DNA from: JAGQIB01 sp041393395 | GTDB lineage: Bacteria > ARS69 | Direction: 5' to 3' | Length of the DNA stretch: 64,000 bases | Assembly: GCA_041393395.1 (NCBI GenBank) | Contig: JAWKKG010000005.1 | Coordinates: 186,001-250,000, forward strand | Shown: positions 25,957-35,153 of the stretch, piece after piece | How the letters are laid out: the number at the start of each line of letters is the position of its first letter | Numbering within the stretch: position 1 is the stretch's first letter | The notes under the pieces: model-generated | Seen by the model: only the letters and a program-made list of their open reading frames with translations | The model's database searches: none | Told to the model about the DNA's origin: nothing | Translations under genes and position numbers: made by a program

Positions 25957-27092
25957 CGTCGCTCCACCACCGCGAGCACGTGCTGGGAGAGCTTGCCGTT
26001 GCGTTCCACCTGGAACTCCAGCTCGTCTCCCACCAGGACCCCGTAGAGGGCGCGCCGCGCGTCGTCGAAGTTGCGGATGCGGTCGCCCGCGATCCGTCGA
26101 ATGACGTCCCCGCGCCGGATCCCGGCGCGATCGGCCGGACTCCCGTCGTCCACGGACGCCACGATGACTCCCTCGTTCGACTCCAGCTCCATGCTCTCCG
26201 CGAGCACGTCCGGAATCTCCTGGATTCTCACTCCGATCCAGACCTCGCGCACGCCGCCGTGCGCCTCGATCTCCTGCATCACGCGCTGCGCGGTGCTGAC
26301 CGGGATCGCGAACCCGATGCCGTGACTTCCGCCCGACTTCGAGAAGATGAAGGTGTTGATGCCGACCACCTCGCCCAGCGCGTTCACGAGCGCTCCGCCC
26401 GAGTTCCCGGGATTGATCGCGGCATCCGTCTGGATCATGTTCTTGTACAGCGTGTCCGTGTCCTCGCGTTCCGACAGGATGTCGCGATGGAGCGCGCTGA
26501 CCACGCCCGCGGTCACGGTCGGATGCGGGTCGTCGAGCAGGTAGCCGAACGGATTCCCGATCGCCATGACCCACTCGCCGATCATGAGGTCCTGGTCGTC
26601 GCCGAACCGCGCGTACGGGACCTTCTCGCCGTTCAGCTGGAGCTGCAGCACCGCGACGTCGTAGAGCTTCGCGGTGCCCACGAGCGTGGCGTCGAACTCG
26701 CGACCGTCGGGGATCGTCACGCGGATCACCTCCGCGCCCTGCACCACGTGGACGTTCGTGAGCACGCGGCCCTGGGCGTCGGCGATGACGCCCGAACCGA
26801 TGCTTCGGACTCTCTGCCAGTAGCGACGCCGCAGGTTCCGGTAGAACGGGTTGAAGAACTCCTGCTGCTGCGGGAAGGCCGGGCCCTCCACGATCTGCGT
26901 GCGCAGGACGGACACGGTGACCACGGACGGGCCGGCCACCTCCGCCGCCCGCACGGCCGCCGTGCGGCGGGACTCCCGGAGCTCCTGGTGCGCGCGATCG
27001 AGGGCGTCGGCCGGCGGCTCCAGGCCCGCGGCTTCGATCGGAAGCAAGAAGGCCGCGAGGAGCATCCCCGCGGCCAGTCCGGCTCGGATCAC
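25953..27092 (-). CDS. S1C (DegP/HtrA-type) periplasmic serine protease with one PDZ domain
   Basis: A 379-residue secreted protease with a signal peptide (about residues 1-22), a trypsin-like domain with His115 (TNVHVV), Asp145 (LYDVAVL) and Ser231 (GNSGGAL), then a single PDZ domain (EGVIVASVDDGSPADRAGIRRGDVI). One PDZ makes it DegS-like in layout, though an N-terminal cleavable signal is more likely than an anchor. It probably degrades misfolded envelope proteins. The GTG start shares its first base with the transaldolase stop (TAGTG). It lies in a purine operon with no obvious link to purines. Confidence 0.9.
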   Translation of the reverse strand: MIRAGLAAGMLLAAFLLPIEAAGLEPPADALDRAHQELRESRRTAAVRAAEVAGPSVVTVSVLRTQIVEGPAFPQQQEFFNPFYRNLRRRYWQRVRSIGSGVIADAQGRVLTNVHVVQGAEVIRVTIPDGREFDATLVGTAKLYDVAVLQLQLNGEKVPYARFGDDQDLMIGEWVMAIGNPFGYLLDDPHPTVTAGVVSALHRDILSEREDTDTLYKNMIQTDAAINPGNSGGALVNALGEVVGINTFIFSKSGGSHGIGFAIPVSTAQRVMQEIEAHGGVREVWIGVRIQEIPDVLAESMELESNEGVIVASVDDGSPADRAGIRRGDVIRRIAGDRIRNFDDARRALYGVLVGDELEFQVERNGKLSQHVLAVVERR

Positions 27093-27748
27093 TAGATCTT
27101 CGCCCCCGTGCTCTTCCAGTCCTTGAGGAACTGTTCGATCCCCTTGTCCGTGAGCGGATGACGGAACATCTGCTCGAGCACCTTGAACGGCATCGTCGCG
27201 ATGTGCGCGCCGGCCGTCGCGCAGTCCACGACGTGGGTCGGCGAGCGCAGCGACGCCGCGAGGATCTCCGTCTCCAGACCGTAGTTCCCGAAGATCGTCA
27301 CCATGTCGCGAATCAGTTCCACGCCGAAGTGCGAGATGTCGTCCAGGCGACCCACGAACGGGCTGACGTAGTTCGCGCCGGCCTTTGCCGCGATGAGCGC
27401 CTGGTTGGACGAGAAGATCAGGGTGACGTTCGTCTGGATGCCCTCGTTGTGCAGCGCGTGGACGGTCTTCACGCCCTCCACCGTCATCGGGATCTTCACC
27501 ACGATGTTCTCGTGCAGACGCGCGAGCTTCATGCCTTCCTCGAACATCGTCTCGAACGTCTCGCCCACGACCTCCGCGTTGACCGGCCCGTCGACGATGT
27601 TGCAGATCTCCTTCAGCACGTCGCGGAAATCGCCCCGCTCCTTCTCGCGCGCGAGGAGCGTGGGATTCGTCGTGACGCCATCCACGATGCCGAGGTCTTG
27701 ATAGCGGCGGATCTCTTCGAGATTCGCGGTGTCCAGGAAGAACTTCAT
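27092..27748 (-). CDS. Transaldolase / fructose-6-phosphate aldolase family (TalC type)
   Basis: A 218-residue TIM-barrel of the short transaldolase family. It begins MKFFLDTANLEEI, has GVTTNPTLLAREK, the Schiff-base lysine in NIVVKIPMT and ASLRSPTHVVDCA near the end. Members either transfer dihydroxyacetone units in the pentose-phosphate pathway or act as fructose-6-phosphate aldolase, and the sequence alone does not decide between these. A pentose-phosphate role would supply ribose-5-phosphate for the purine genes downstream, which may explain the grouping. The ATG has GGAGGAGAA upstream and overlaps the truA stop by four bases. Confidence 0.9.
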   Translation of the reverse strand: MKFFLDTANLEEIRRYQDLGIVDGVTTNPTLLAREKERGDFRDVLKEICNIVDGPVNAEVVGETFETMFEEGMKLARLHENIVVKIPMTVEGVKTVHALHNEGIQTNVTLIFSSNQALIAAKAGANYVSPFVGRLDDISHFGVELIRDMVTIFGNYGLETEILAASLRSPTHVVDCATAGAHIATMPFKVLEQMFRHPLTDKGIEQFLKDWKSTGAKI

Positions 27749-28497
27749 CGATTCTCCTCCTCGGGCCCGTCGCCCGGATACTCGACTGCCACGAGGAACA
27801 ACCCCGTGGGGGGAACGACCGGGCCTGCGGCCCGCCGGTCCCTCGCTGCCACCACTTCGTCCAGCCACTCGACCGGCCGCCGATCGCGACCGACCTCCAA
27901 CAACGTTCCCACGAGCGTGCGGACCATCTTGCGGAGGAACCGGTTCGCGGTCACCTCCACGAGCACGAGATCACCCTGCTCCGAGACGTCCACGCGCTCC
28001 AGCCGGCACATCGTCGTCTCGTCGGGCTCGACCTCGCTCGCGAAGCTCGCGAAATCCCGGTGCCCGGGCAATCTCGCCGCCGCCGCCGCCAACCGGTTCA
28101 CGTCCGGAAACGGACGCGGCGTCCACGTGGTCCGCCGTTCCAGCGCCGTGGGACCGCGATGGAGCCGGTACCGGTAGTGCCTTCGCACCGCGTCGAAGCG
28201 CGGATGGAACGACTCCGGGGCCGGCACCGCGGACCGCACGACCACGTCGTCCGGCAGGACCGCGTTCACGCCGCGCAACGCCGCCGCGAGATCCGCCTCG
28301 CACGCGACCGCGGCCACCTGGCCGAGCGCATGAACCCCCGCGTCCGTGCGGCCGGCGCCGGTGACCCGCACCGGTTCCCGCAGCACGATCTCGAGGGCCC
28401 GCGCGAGCTCGCCCTGCACGGTTCGCGCGTCCGGCTGCACCTGCCAGCCCGCGAAGTCCGTGCCCTCGTACTCGATCGTCAGCTTCCAGGCCGCCAC
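27745..28497 (-). CDS. truA: tRNA pseudouridine(38-40) synthase
   Basis: Modifies U38-U40 in the anticodon arm of tRNAs. The 250-residue protein has YEGTDFAGWQVQPDARTVQGEL at the start, the catalytic Asp in GAGRTDAGVHALGQVA, FHPRFDAVRRHYRYR and RFLRKMVRTLVG. All are TruA signatures in the correct order. The GTG start lies one base after the ecfT stop. truA next to ecfT is a familiar bacterial neighbourhood. Confidence 0.95.
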   Translation of the reverse strand: MAAWKLTIEYEGTDFAGWQVQPDARTVQGELARALEIVLREPVRVTGAGRTDAGVHALGQVAAVACEADLAAALRGVNAVLPDDVVVRSAVPAPESFHPRFDAVRRHYRYRLHRGPTALERRTTWTPRPFPDVNRLAAAAARLPGHRDFASFASEVEPDETTMCRLERVDVSEQGDLVLVEVTANRFLRKMVRTLVGTLLEVGRDRRPVEWLDEVVAARDRRAAGPVVPPTGLFLVAVEYPGDGPEEENR

Positions 28498-28498
28498 G

Positions 28499-29284
28499 TC
28501 AGCCCCGCGGCCCGAGAGCCAGCGCTCCCGCCAAGATGAGGGACAGTCCCGCGAGTGTCCAGAGGTCGCGCGCACCGAAGGCAAGCGGGTCGAGCTGGGT
28601 GCGTGGCCCGCGTCCGAATCCGCGCGCCTCCATCGCCAGCGCGAGCGTGTCGGCACGTCGCAGGCAACCCACGAAGAGCGGCACCGCCAGCGGCAGCAGG
28701 GCGCGGGCGCGCTTCAGCGGGTTGCCCTCGAAGCGGGCGCCACGCGCCCGCTGCGCGGTCACGATGCGCTCGGCCTCCTCCAGGACCGTGGGGAGGAACC
28801 GCAGCGCCAGGGTGAGCACCAGCGCCAGATCGCGCACGGGAACCCGGAGGCGCTCGAGCCAGCCGAACAGGCGGGCGAGACCGTCGGCGAGGCGGATCGG
28901 CTCCGTCGTCGTGGTGAGGACCACCGCCCAGCCCATCATGCCGAGCAGGCGAGCCACCAGCAGCAGGCCGCGCTCGGCGCCCTCGCGAGTGCCGCCCGCG
29001 AGGCCCGGACCGACCCAGAACGCCTGAAAGAGGAACGTGATCAGGAGCACCCAGAGAAGGCTCCGGGCGAGGCGAACGAGGCGAGCGGCGCCGGTGCCGG
29101 CCACGAGCGAGACCGCCACCGCGAGGGCCACGAGCCCCGCCGCGCCGGGCAGGCCGGTCCGGAACAGGGTCAGCACCACGAGGGCGAACGCGAGCAGCTT
29201 GGTCCGGGGGTCCAGAGCGTGGACGGGGCTGTCGCCGGGAAGATAGGTCCCGAGAGCGACATCCCGGCGGAAGGCGAACCGCAT
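28499..29284 (-). CDS. ecfT: ECF transporter transmembrane subunit EcfT
   Basis: The energy-coupling transmembrane subunit that links ATPases (EcfA) to vitamin- or metal-binding S components. The 261-residue protein has about five hydrophobic helices, begins with GTYLPGDSPVHALDPRTKLLAF (the typical entry) and contains the two A-R-G coupling motifs, AQRARGARF and AMEARGFGRG, that bind the ATPases. No EcfA or S-component gene is in this window, so it depends on partners elsewhere. I start at the ATG at 29284, with CGGAGAGACG upstream, rather than 12 codons earlier. It is the first gene of the run ending in purF. Confidence 0.85.
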   Translation of the reverse strand: MRFAFRRDVALGTYLPGDSPVHALDPRTKLLAFALVVLTLFRTGLPGAAGLVALAVAVSLVAGTGAARLVRLARSLLWVLLITFLFQAFWVGPGLAGGTREGAERGLLLVARLLGMMGWAVVLTTTTEPIRLADGLARLFGWLERLRVPVRDLALVLTLALRFLPTVLEEAERIVTAQRARGARFEGNPLKRARALLPLAVPLFVGCLRRADTLALAMEARGFGRGPRTQLDPLAFGARDLWTLAGLSLILAGALALGPRG

Positions 29285-29397
29285 CACGTCTCTCCGGCGG
29301 GGAAGGCGGCACGGTATCACCGCGGCGCGGGCCGGTCAAACGGACGGACACGGGCGTGCGGCCCGTCTGCCGCACGCATTCGGGGGGCTCGATTCGG

Positions 29398-29427
29398 TTG
29401 CGCCGCCCCCCGCCCACTCGCTACGTT
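29398..29427 (+). promoter_or_regulatory. Candidate promoter of the secreted protein gene at 29518
   Basis: TTGCGC and TACGTT are 18 bases apart, about 90 bases before the ATG at 29518. The 18-base spacing is shared with the candidate promoters at 41813 and 52237, which serve similar secreted-protein genes. The match is modest. The rest of the 233-base divergent spacer 29285-29517 shows nothing further. Confidence 0.3.
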
Positions 29428-29517
29428 CGACCCCTGGGTCCGGCCCCCCCGACATCCGGATTTCGCCGAACGGCGACCCGCACCTCTCGCGCGCTTCCGG
29501 ACCCGAGGAGGAGAACC

Positions 29518-31404
29518 ATGCACTCTCGCTTCCGCGCGTTTCGCGCGGCGGGTTCGATCGTGCTGCTGGCTCCCACGATCGCACTCGCCCAGGTTCCGAG
29601 TTCGCTCCTCAACGAAGGAGATCCGTTTCCGGAGGCCGGCCCCGGCGCGGTCATCCAGTTCCTCAACAACACGGCCGTGAACCACGCCGGGGGCTACGCG
29701 ATCGGCCTCAGCAGTGACGACGGCACCACGGTGCTCAGCCACGTTTGGGGACACCCGAACGGCGGACCCGGCATGATCCTCCGCACCGAGGGCACGTTCG
29801 GTCCGCTCGTGCAGACGTCGTTCGAGTCGTTCTACGGCATGGCCGACAACGGCAGCATCGCTTACAGCGCGTCCGGCACCGGCGGACCGGTCGGCAACTT
29901 CGACTCCGTTTGGCGCGACGACAACCCGATCGCGGTGGAAGGCGATCCCTACCCGCATCTCGCCGGCTGGTTCTGGCGTTTCGCGAGCCGCCCCGGCATC
30001 TGCGGAAACTCGATTCCGTACTTCGTGGGCGGCATCACGAACACGCAGGGCGGCGCCACCCAGAATCGTGGTCTGTTCGTGGGTGACACCGGCGCGCCGG
30101 CGTTCATCGGCGGCGATCTGCTGCCCGGACTTCCGGCGGCGCTCGGTACCGGCACCACCGTTTCGTTCGACGTCCGTTATTCCGAGCTCGGAAACCACTA
30201 CCTGGCCGAGGTCCAGATGGATCTCCCCACCGCACAGGACGGCGCGATGGTCCTCGACGGCGCGGGTCTGATGATGGGCGGCTCGCTCGTGCAGGAGGGC
30301 ACCGTGGTGCCCCCGGCCGCGGGTGGCATCAACGGCGAGGCGTGGTCCGCGTTCGACTTCTGCGGCGTGAACGAGGCCGGCGACTGGATGTTCACCGGCG
30401 ACACGAACGGCGACACGGGCAAGGACGAGTTCATCGCGGTGAACGGAACGATCGCGGTGCGCGAGGGCGACCTCGTCGACGGCGAGATCCTCGCCGGCTC
30501 GATCGAGGGTGCCTACCTGAACGCCGACGGCGACTTCGCGTACACCTGGGACATCCAGGGCGGCGTGCTCGAGGCGCTGTTCCTGAACGACATGCTCGTT
30601 CTCAAGGAAGGCGACGCGGTCGACTTCGACGGCGACGGCTTCGTCGACCCGGGCGCGCACCTCGTGGACTTCACGGGCATCAGCGCGCTCACGCTGTCGG
30701 ATCGTTCGCTGAACGGCGAGGTGCGCCTGTACTTCACGGCGGACATCGACACCGCGGGCACGAGCTCCACGCTCGACGACGTCGAAGGCTTCTACTGTCT
30801 GCCCGTGAACCTCGGCCCCGTCTCCGTGACGTTCTCGTCGCTCAGCGCGCAGCCGGCGCTCCGGTCGCAGAGCATCGTGGTCCAGTGGGCGACCTCGAAC
30901 GAACTCGACCACGCGGGCTTCCACGTGTATCGCGGCCGCCTCGCGGACGGCGCGTACGAGCGCCTCACCGACGAACTCGTGGTGGGCCAGAGTCCGTACT
31001 CGTATCTCGACACGAACGTCCAGCGGAACACGGTCTACTACTACCGGATCGGCGCCGTGGACACGGGCGGGCACGAGCAACTCTCCGACCCGATCGAGGT
31101 CCGCACGCCGATGTGGGGCGTCCGCACCGCGCTGATCGGCAACGCGCCGAATCCGTTCACGAAGAAGACCGAGATCTCCTTCGCGCTCGAGCGCGAGGGG
31201 CAGGCCACGATCACGATCTTCGACGTCGCGGGACGCAAGGTGCGCACGCTCGTGAACGCCGACCTCCCGGCCGGCGAACACTCCGTGACCTGGGACGGGC
31301 GCACGGACGACGGCCGGTTCGCGGCCGGCGGCGTGTTCTTCTACCGTCTGGACTCCGGCGATCGGTCGGTGACCCGGAAGATGGTGCAGCTGGTCGAGCG
31401 GTAG
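29518..31404 (+). CDS. Secreted protein with C-terminal FlgD-like (T9SS-type) domain, function unknown
   Basis: A 628-residue exported protein with a signal peptide at residues 1-24 (hydrophobic run ending ALAQ). The main body is beta-rich with repeated short Asp/Gly loops and no catalytic motif. It is followed by a fibronectin-III-like segment (QSIVVQWATSNELDHAGFHVYRG) and a terminal FlgD/Ig-like domain (NAPNPFTKKTEISFAL ... GRKVRTLV ... TRKMVQLVER). Four other proteins in the window end with the same domain, so it is probably a surface-attachment or sorting unit. GGAGGAGAA precedes the ATG and a strong terminator follows, so it is transcribed alone. Confidence 0.75.
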   Translation: MHSRFRAFRAAGSIVLLAPTIALAQVPSSLLNEGDPFPEAGPGAVIQFLNNTAVNHAGGYAIGLSSDDGTTVLSHVWGHPNGGPGMILRTEGTFGPLVQTSFESFYGMADNGSIAYSASGTGGPVGNFDSVWRDDNPIAVEGDPYPHLAGWFWRFASRPGICGNSIPYFVGGITNTQGGATQNRGLFVGDTGAPAFIGGDLLPGLPAALGTGTTVSFDVRYSELGNHYLAEVQMDLPTAQDGAMVLDGAGLMMGGSLVQEGTVVPPAAGGINGEAWSAFDFCGVNEAGDWMFTGDTNGDTGKDEFIAVNGTIAVREGDLVDGEILAGSIEGAYLNADGDFAYTWDIQGGVLEALFLNDMLVLKEGDAVDFDGDGFVDPGAHLVDFTGISALTLSDRSLNGEVRLYFTADIDTAGTSSTLDDVEGFYCLPVNLGPVSVTFSSLSAQPALRSQSIVVQWATSNELDHAGFHVYRGRLADGAYERLTDELVVGQSPYSYLDTNVQRNTVYYYRIGAVDTGGHEQLSDPIEVRTPMWGVRTALIGNAPNPFTKKTEISFALEREGQATITIFDVAGRKVRTLVNADLPAGEHSVTWDGRTDDGRFAAGGVFFYRLDSGDRSVTRKMVQLVER

Positions 31405-31445
31405 GACTTCCCCGCCGGGTTCAGACCCGGACGCGAGAAGAACGA

Positions 31446-31483
31446 GGGCCCGGCGGAGCGGATCCGCCGGGCCCGTCTTTCTT
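31446..31483. terminator. Strong, probably bidirectional terminator
   Basis: A 12-base perfect stem, GGGCCCGGCGGA / TCCGCCGGGCCC (31446-31457 with 31463-31474), with a 5-base loop, followed on the plus strand by GTCTTTCTT. Read on the minus strand it is followed by TCGTTCTTC, so it can end both the plus-strand gene (stop 31404) and speA (stop 31547). Confidence 0.85.
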
Positions 31484-31546
31484 GGTCCCGTTCCCGGTCC
31501 CGGGTGACCTGGGCGGGGCGATCTCGCGGCCGGCCGGCAAGTCCTC

Positions 31547-33529
31547 TCAGCGTTCCGAGGACGCGGACTCCTCGGGCTCCACCAGCGACGGCGCCGCGAG
31601 CGGGCGAGTCGGCGGCGCCGTGTCCTCGAGATAGGTCGTGCCCGAGAGCCCATGCTCGAAGTCGCGCAGGAACAGCGCGGACTCGGAGAGGTCGATCTGG
31701 CCGAGCCGGAGCGCGTTCTCCACCGCTCGCCGCATCCGGGCCAGCAGATAGCGCCGGTCGTAGCCGACATAGCCCAGCACGTCGGTGACGGAATCGTGCT
31801 CCATCACGTCGGCGAGCACCGGGCGCCCTTCCTCGTCGAGCGACACGTGCACGGCGTTCGTGTCGCCGAACAGGTTGTGGAGATCTCCCAGGATCTCCTG
31901 GTACGCACCGATCAGGAACACCCCGAGGAAGTAGGGACCGCCGTTCCGCGTGTGCAGCGGCAGGACCGTACGCTCCTCCGGAATCCCGATGAAGCGATCG
32001 ATCAGGCCGTCGGAGTCGCAGGTCAGGTCCGCCACCACGCCCCGGCGGTCCGGCTCCTCGTCCAGACGGTGGATCGGCATGATCGGGAACAGCTGGTCCA
32101 CCGCCCAGGTGTCGGGCGCCGACTGGAAGACGGAGAAGTTCCCGAAGTAGATGTCACAGAAGCGACGTTCCAGATCGGCCAGCTCCTCGGGCACCTCGTC
32201 CGAATCGAGACGGCGCAGCTCGTCGAGCACGCGGCCGCAGCACGCGCGGAACAGCTCGTCGGCACGAGCGCGCTGCGTGAGATCGAACACGCCCGCGCGG
32301 AAGAGCGCCACCGCCTCGCCGCGTGCGTGATTCGCGTCGTGCCAGCACTCGGCGAAGTTGTCGGCGTCGATGCGCTGCCAGGTCTCGAACAGGGACTCCA
32401 CGATCCGATGCTCGTCGTCGCGCAGCGGAGACGGAACGTCGCGCGGGAGGCCGTCGTCCACGTCCGGCACGTCGAACACGAGGACGGAGTGGTGCGCCAC
32501 GAGCGCGCGTCCGCTCTCGCTCACGATATCGGGATGCGGCACGCCCTTCTCGTCGCACATCTCGCGGATGTGGTAGACGACGTTGTTCGCGTACTCCTGC
32601 AGGTCGTAGTTCATCGAGTAGTGGTTCGTGGACTGCGATCCGTCGTAGTCCACGGCGAGCCCGCCGCCGACATCCAGGTACTTCATCTGCGCGCCGAGCG
32701 AGGCGAGCTCCACGTAGACGCGCGCGCCCTCGTGCAGCGCTTCCTTCAACCCGCCGATTCCCGTGATCTGGCTGCCCACGTGGAAGTGCAGCAGGTTCAA
32801 CGAACCGAGCATGTCGAGCGAGCGCAGGCGCTCCACCGCCTCCACGATCTCCTCGGAATCGAGACCGAACTTCGATCCCATGCCGCTCGACTCGGTCCAG
32901 CGGCCGCTCACCCGCGCGTCGAGCTGCGCGCGCACGCCGAGGCTCGGCTGGATGCCGAGTCGCTCCGCGACCCGCAGCACGATGTCGAGCTCGCGGTACC
33001 GGTCGATCACGATGATCGCGTTGCGACCGAGCTTGCGCGCGAGCAGCGCGGTCTCGATGTACTCCTCATCCTTGTAGCCGTTCAGCACGAGGAGCTGCTC
33101 CGGATGCTCCGCCATCGCGAGCGTCGCGAGGATCTCCGGTTTCGAGCCGGCCTCGAGCCCGACCTCCAGCGCGCCACCGTGCTCCAGCAGTGCCTCCACC
33201 ACGCGACGATGCTGGTTCACCTTGATCGGGTACACGCAGCGATAGCGTCCCGAGTACTGCTCCTCCGCGATCGCGTGCGCGAACGCTCCCGTCAGTGCGC
33301 GCACGCGGCTCCCGATGATGTCCGGAAAGCGGAACAGGAGCGGCATCCCGAGACCGCGGCCCTGCAGCTCCTGCGCGAGCCCGAACAGGTCCAGGCGCGG
33401 TCCGTCGGGGCCGAGCGGCGTGACCTCCACGTTGCCGCTCTCTCCGACCTGGAAGAAGCCGCCTCCCCACTCGTCCACGTGGTAGAGGTCGGCGCTGTCG
33501 CGAAGGGTCCAGCGAGGTTCAGTCGACAT
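31547..33529 (-). CDS. speA: Biosynthetic arginine decarboxylase
   Basis: Converts arginine to agmatine, the start of the plant-type polyamine route. The 660-residue PLP enzyme of the alanine-racemase fold has the Schiff-base lysine in VYPIKVNQHR, HFHVGSQI, the glycine-rich DVGGGLAVDYDGS phosphate loop, and CDSDGLIDRF near the C-terminal active site. Length is that of bacterial SpeA. The ATG lies 33 bases after lnt, so it is the last gene of an apgM-lnt-speA run. No agmatinase or agmatine deiminase gene is in this window. Confidence 0.95.
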   Translation of the reverse strand: MSTEPRWTLRDSADLYHVDEWGGGFFQVGESGNVEVTPLGPDGPRLDLFGLAQELQGRGLGMPLLFRFPDIIGSRVRALTGAFAHAIAEEQYSGRYRCVYPIKVNQHRRVVEALLEHGGALEVGLEAGSKPEILATLAMAEHPEQLLVLNGYKDEEYIETALLARKLGRNAIIVIDRYRELDIVLRVAERLGIQPSLGVRAQLDARVSGRWTESSGMGSKFGLDSEEIVEAVERLRSLDMLGSLNLLHFHVGSQITGIGGLKEALHEGARVYVELASLGAQMKYLDVGGGLAVDYDGSQSTNHYSMNYDLQEYANNVVYHIREMCDEKGVPHPDIVSESGRALVAHHSVLVFDVPDVDDGLPRDVPSPLRDDEHRIVESLFETWQRIDADNFAECWHDANHARGEAVALFRAGVFDLTQRARADELFRACCGRVLDELRRLDSDEVPEELADLERRFCDIYFGNFSVFQSAPDTWAVDQLFPIMPIHRLDEEPDRRGVVADLTCDSDGLIDRFIGIPEERTVLPLHTRNGGPYFLGVFLIGAYQEILGDLHNLFGDTNAVHVSLDEEGRPVLADVMEHDSVTDVLGYVGYDRRYLLARMRRAVENALRLGQIDLSESALFLRDFEHGLSGTTYLEDTAPPTRPLAAPSLVEPEESASSER

Positions 33530-33562
33530 TCCAAGCCTCCGAGTGGGCGAGAGCGCCGGAGT

Positions 33563-35146
33563 TTACCCCGCGCGGGTCGAGGAGTGGCGAGCGAAACGGC
33601 GGTCGACGGCGGCCGCGAGCAGGGCGAGTCCGAGGACGAGGACCGAGATCCGGGTCGCCCAGTCCCCGCCCGCCGCGTACGGGGTCCTCCCCTGGCGCAG
33701 GCGAACGTCCACGACGGACACGGCGTCCTCGAACAGGCCCGTCTCCCCGCTCCGTCGGCCCCACGGGTCGATCGCCACGGAGATCCCGGAGTTCGCGCAG
33801 CGGGCCATGCCGCAACCGGTCTCCACGCACCGGGTCGCCGCCATGTCCCGGTGCAGGACGGCCCCCGAGCCGGCCCCGAACCACGAGTCGTTCGTGATGT
33901 TCGCGAGCCACTCGGCGCCGAGGTTCTCCTCCTGCCGCACGAGGTCCGGAAACACCGCCTCCAGGCAGACGAGGGCCGCGAACGGCGCCAGACCCTCCGG
34001 CCGGAACAGCACCGGCCCGGTCCCCCGCTCGAAGTCCGCCTCACCGAAGTCGACCTTGCGGAGCCAGGGGATCCAGTGTGAGAACGGCACGTACTCCCCG
34101 AACGGAACGAGGCGGATCTTGTCCATGCGACCGGTGAGCTCACCCTGGCGATCGAACAGCACGCCCGCGTTCGAGTACGTGACCCAGCGTTCGTTGCCCT
34201 CCTGGACGATCTCGTAGTCCGTCGTGCCGAGGAACATCGGAACGTCGAGGCTGTCGGCCAGCGCCTGCACGTACGGGAGCCAGCGGCCGTCCTTCAGCAG
34301 GTAGCAGGGCGCGGCCGTCTCCGGCCACAGCACGATCTCCGCGCCCTGGCGCACGCCTTCGCGGGACAGCTCCGCGAGCTCCTCGAAGATCGCCTCCCGG
34401 TTCTCGGGCAGCCACTTCTCGTCGTTGCGGACGTTCGGCTGGACGAGCGCGACGCGGATCGACGGGCCGCGGTCCGTCGCGCTCGCGAGGCGATAGGCGC
34501 CCCACACGATCGGCCCGACGGCGAGAAGGACGGCGAGGAAGACCCGGCGACCCCGGCGCTCCTTCACACCGAGCGCGACGAGCGCGCCCGTCGCCACGAC
34601 CCAGAGCCCCACCCCGGACACCCCCGCCACGGCCGCGAACTGGAGCGACGGAAGGAACGCGACCTGAGTGTATCCGATCTCTCCCCACGGAAAGCCGAGC
34701 TCGCCGCGCCCGCGCACGAGCTCCATGACCGTGAACGCGGCGGGCGCGATCACGTACGCCGGGACGCGGGTGCGCGCGCGGACGAACACGTACGCGAGCG
34801 ACGCGAGTCCCCAGTACAGCGCCATGAACGCGGCGATGAGGAACGGCGCGAGCCACCGAACCCACGGGATCGTGAGCGTGGGCGAATCGAGCACGACGAT
34901 CCACCACAGCAGCCACACGTAGAGGACGAGTCCCGCGGCCCAGCCGGCGCCGAACGCGCGCGCCTTCGCGGGGCGGCCGGCGCGGGCCTCGTCGGCCAGC
35001 GACTCGAGCGCGAGGAGCAGCGGCGCGAACGCCACGAACGCGACCGGCGACCAGCCGATCGGCGCGTAGCCGAGCGCGAGCAGGAGTCCCGTGGCGAGAC
35101 CCGCTCCCAGAGTCTGCGCCGGGAAGAGCCGCAGCCGCGACGTCAC
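33563..35146 (-). CDS. lnt: Apolipoprotein N-acyltransferase
   Basis: Adds the third acyl chain to lipoprotein N termini in the inner membrane. The 527-residue protein has about six N-terminal membrane helices, then a nitrilase-fold domain with the catalytic triad: Glu in IVLWPETAAP, Lys in DKIRLVPFGEYVPF and Cys in LVCLEAVFPD. A final helix is at the C terminus. The GTG start is seven bases after the apgM stop. Lnt is typical of Gram-negative organisms and complements lgt at 12262. Confidence 0.93.
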   Translation of the reverse strand: MTSRLRLFPAQTLGAGLATGLLLALGYAPIGWSPVAFVAFAPLLLALESLADEARAGRPAKARAFGAGWAAGLVLYVWLLWWIVVLDSPTLTIPWVRWLAPFLIAAFMALYWGLASLAYVFVRARTRVPAYVIAPAAFTVMELVRGRGELGFPWGEIGYTQVAFLPSLQFAAVAGVSGVGLWVVATGALVALGVKERRGRRVFLAVLLAVGPIVWGAYRLASATDRGPSIRVALVQPNVRNDEKWLPENREAIFEELAELSREGVRQGAEIVLWPETAAPCYLLKDGRWLPYVQALADSLDVPMFLGTTDYEIVQEGNERWVTYSNAGVLFDRQGELTGRMDKIRLVPFGEYVPFSHWIPWLRKVDFGEADFERGTGPVLFRPEGLAPFAALVCLEAVFPDLVRQEENLGAEWLANITNDSWFGAGSGAVLHRDMAATRCVETGCGMARCANSGISVAIDPWGRRSGETGLFEDAVSVVDVRLRQGRTPYAAGGDWATRISVLVLGLALLAAAVDRRFARHSSTRAG

Positions 35147-35153
35147 GGGCCGG

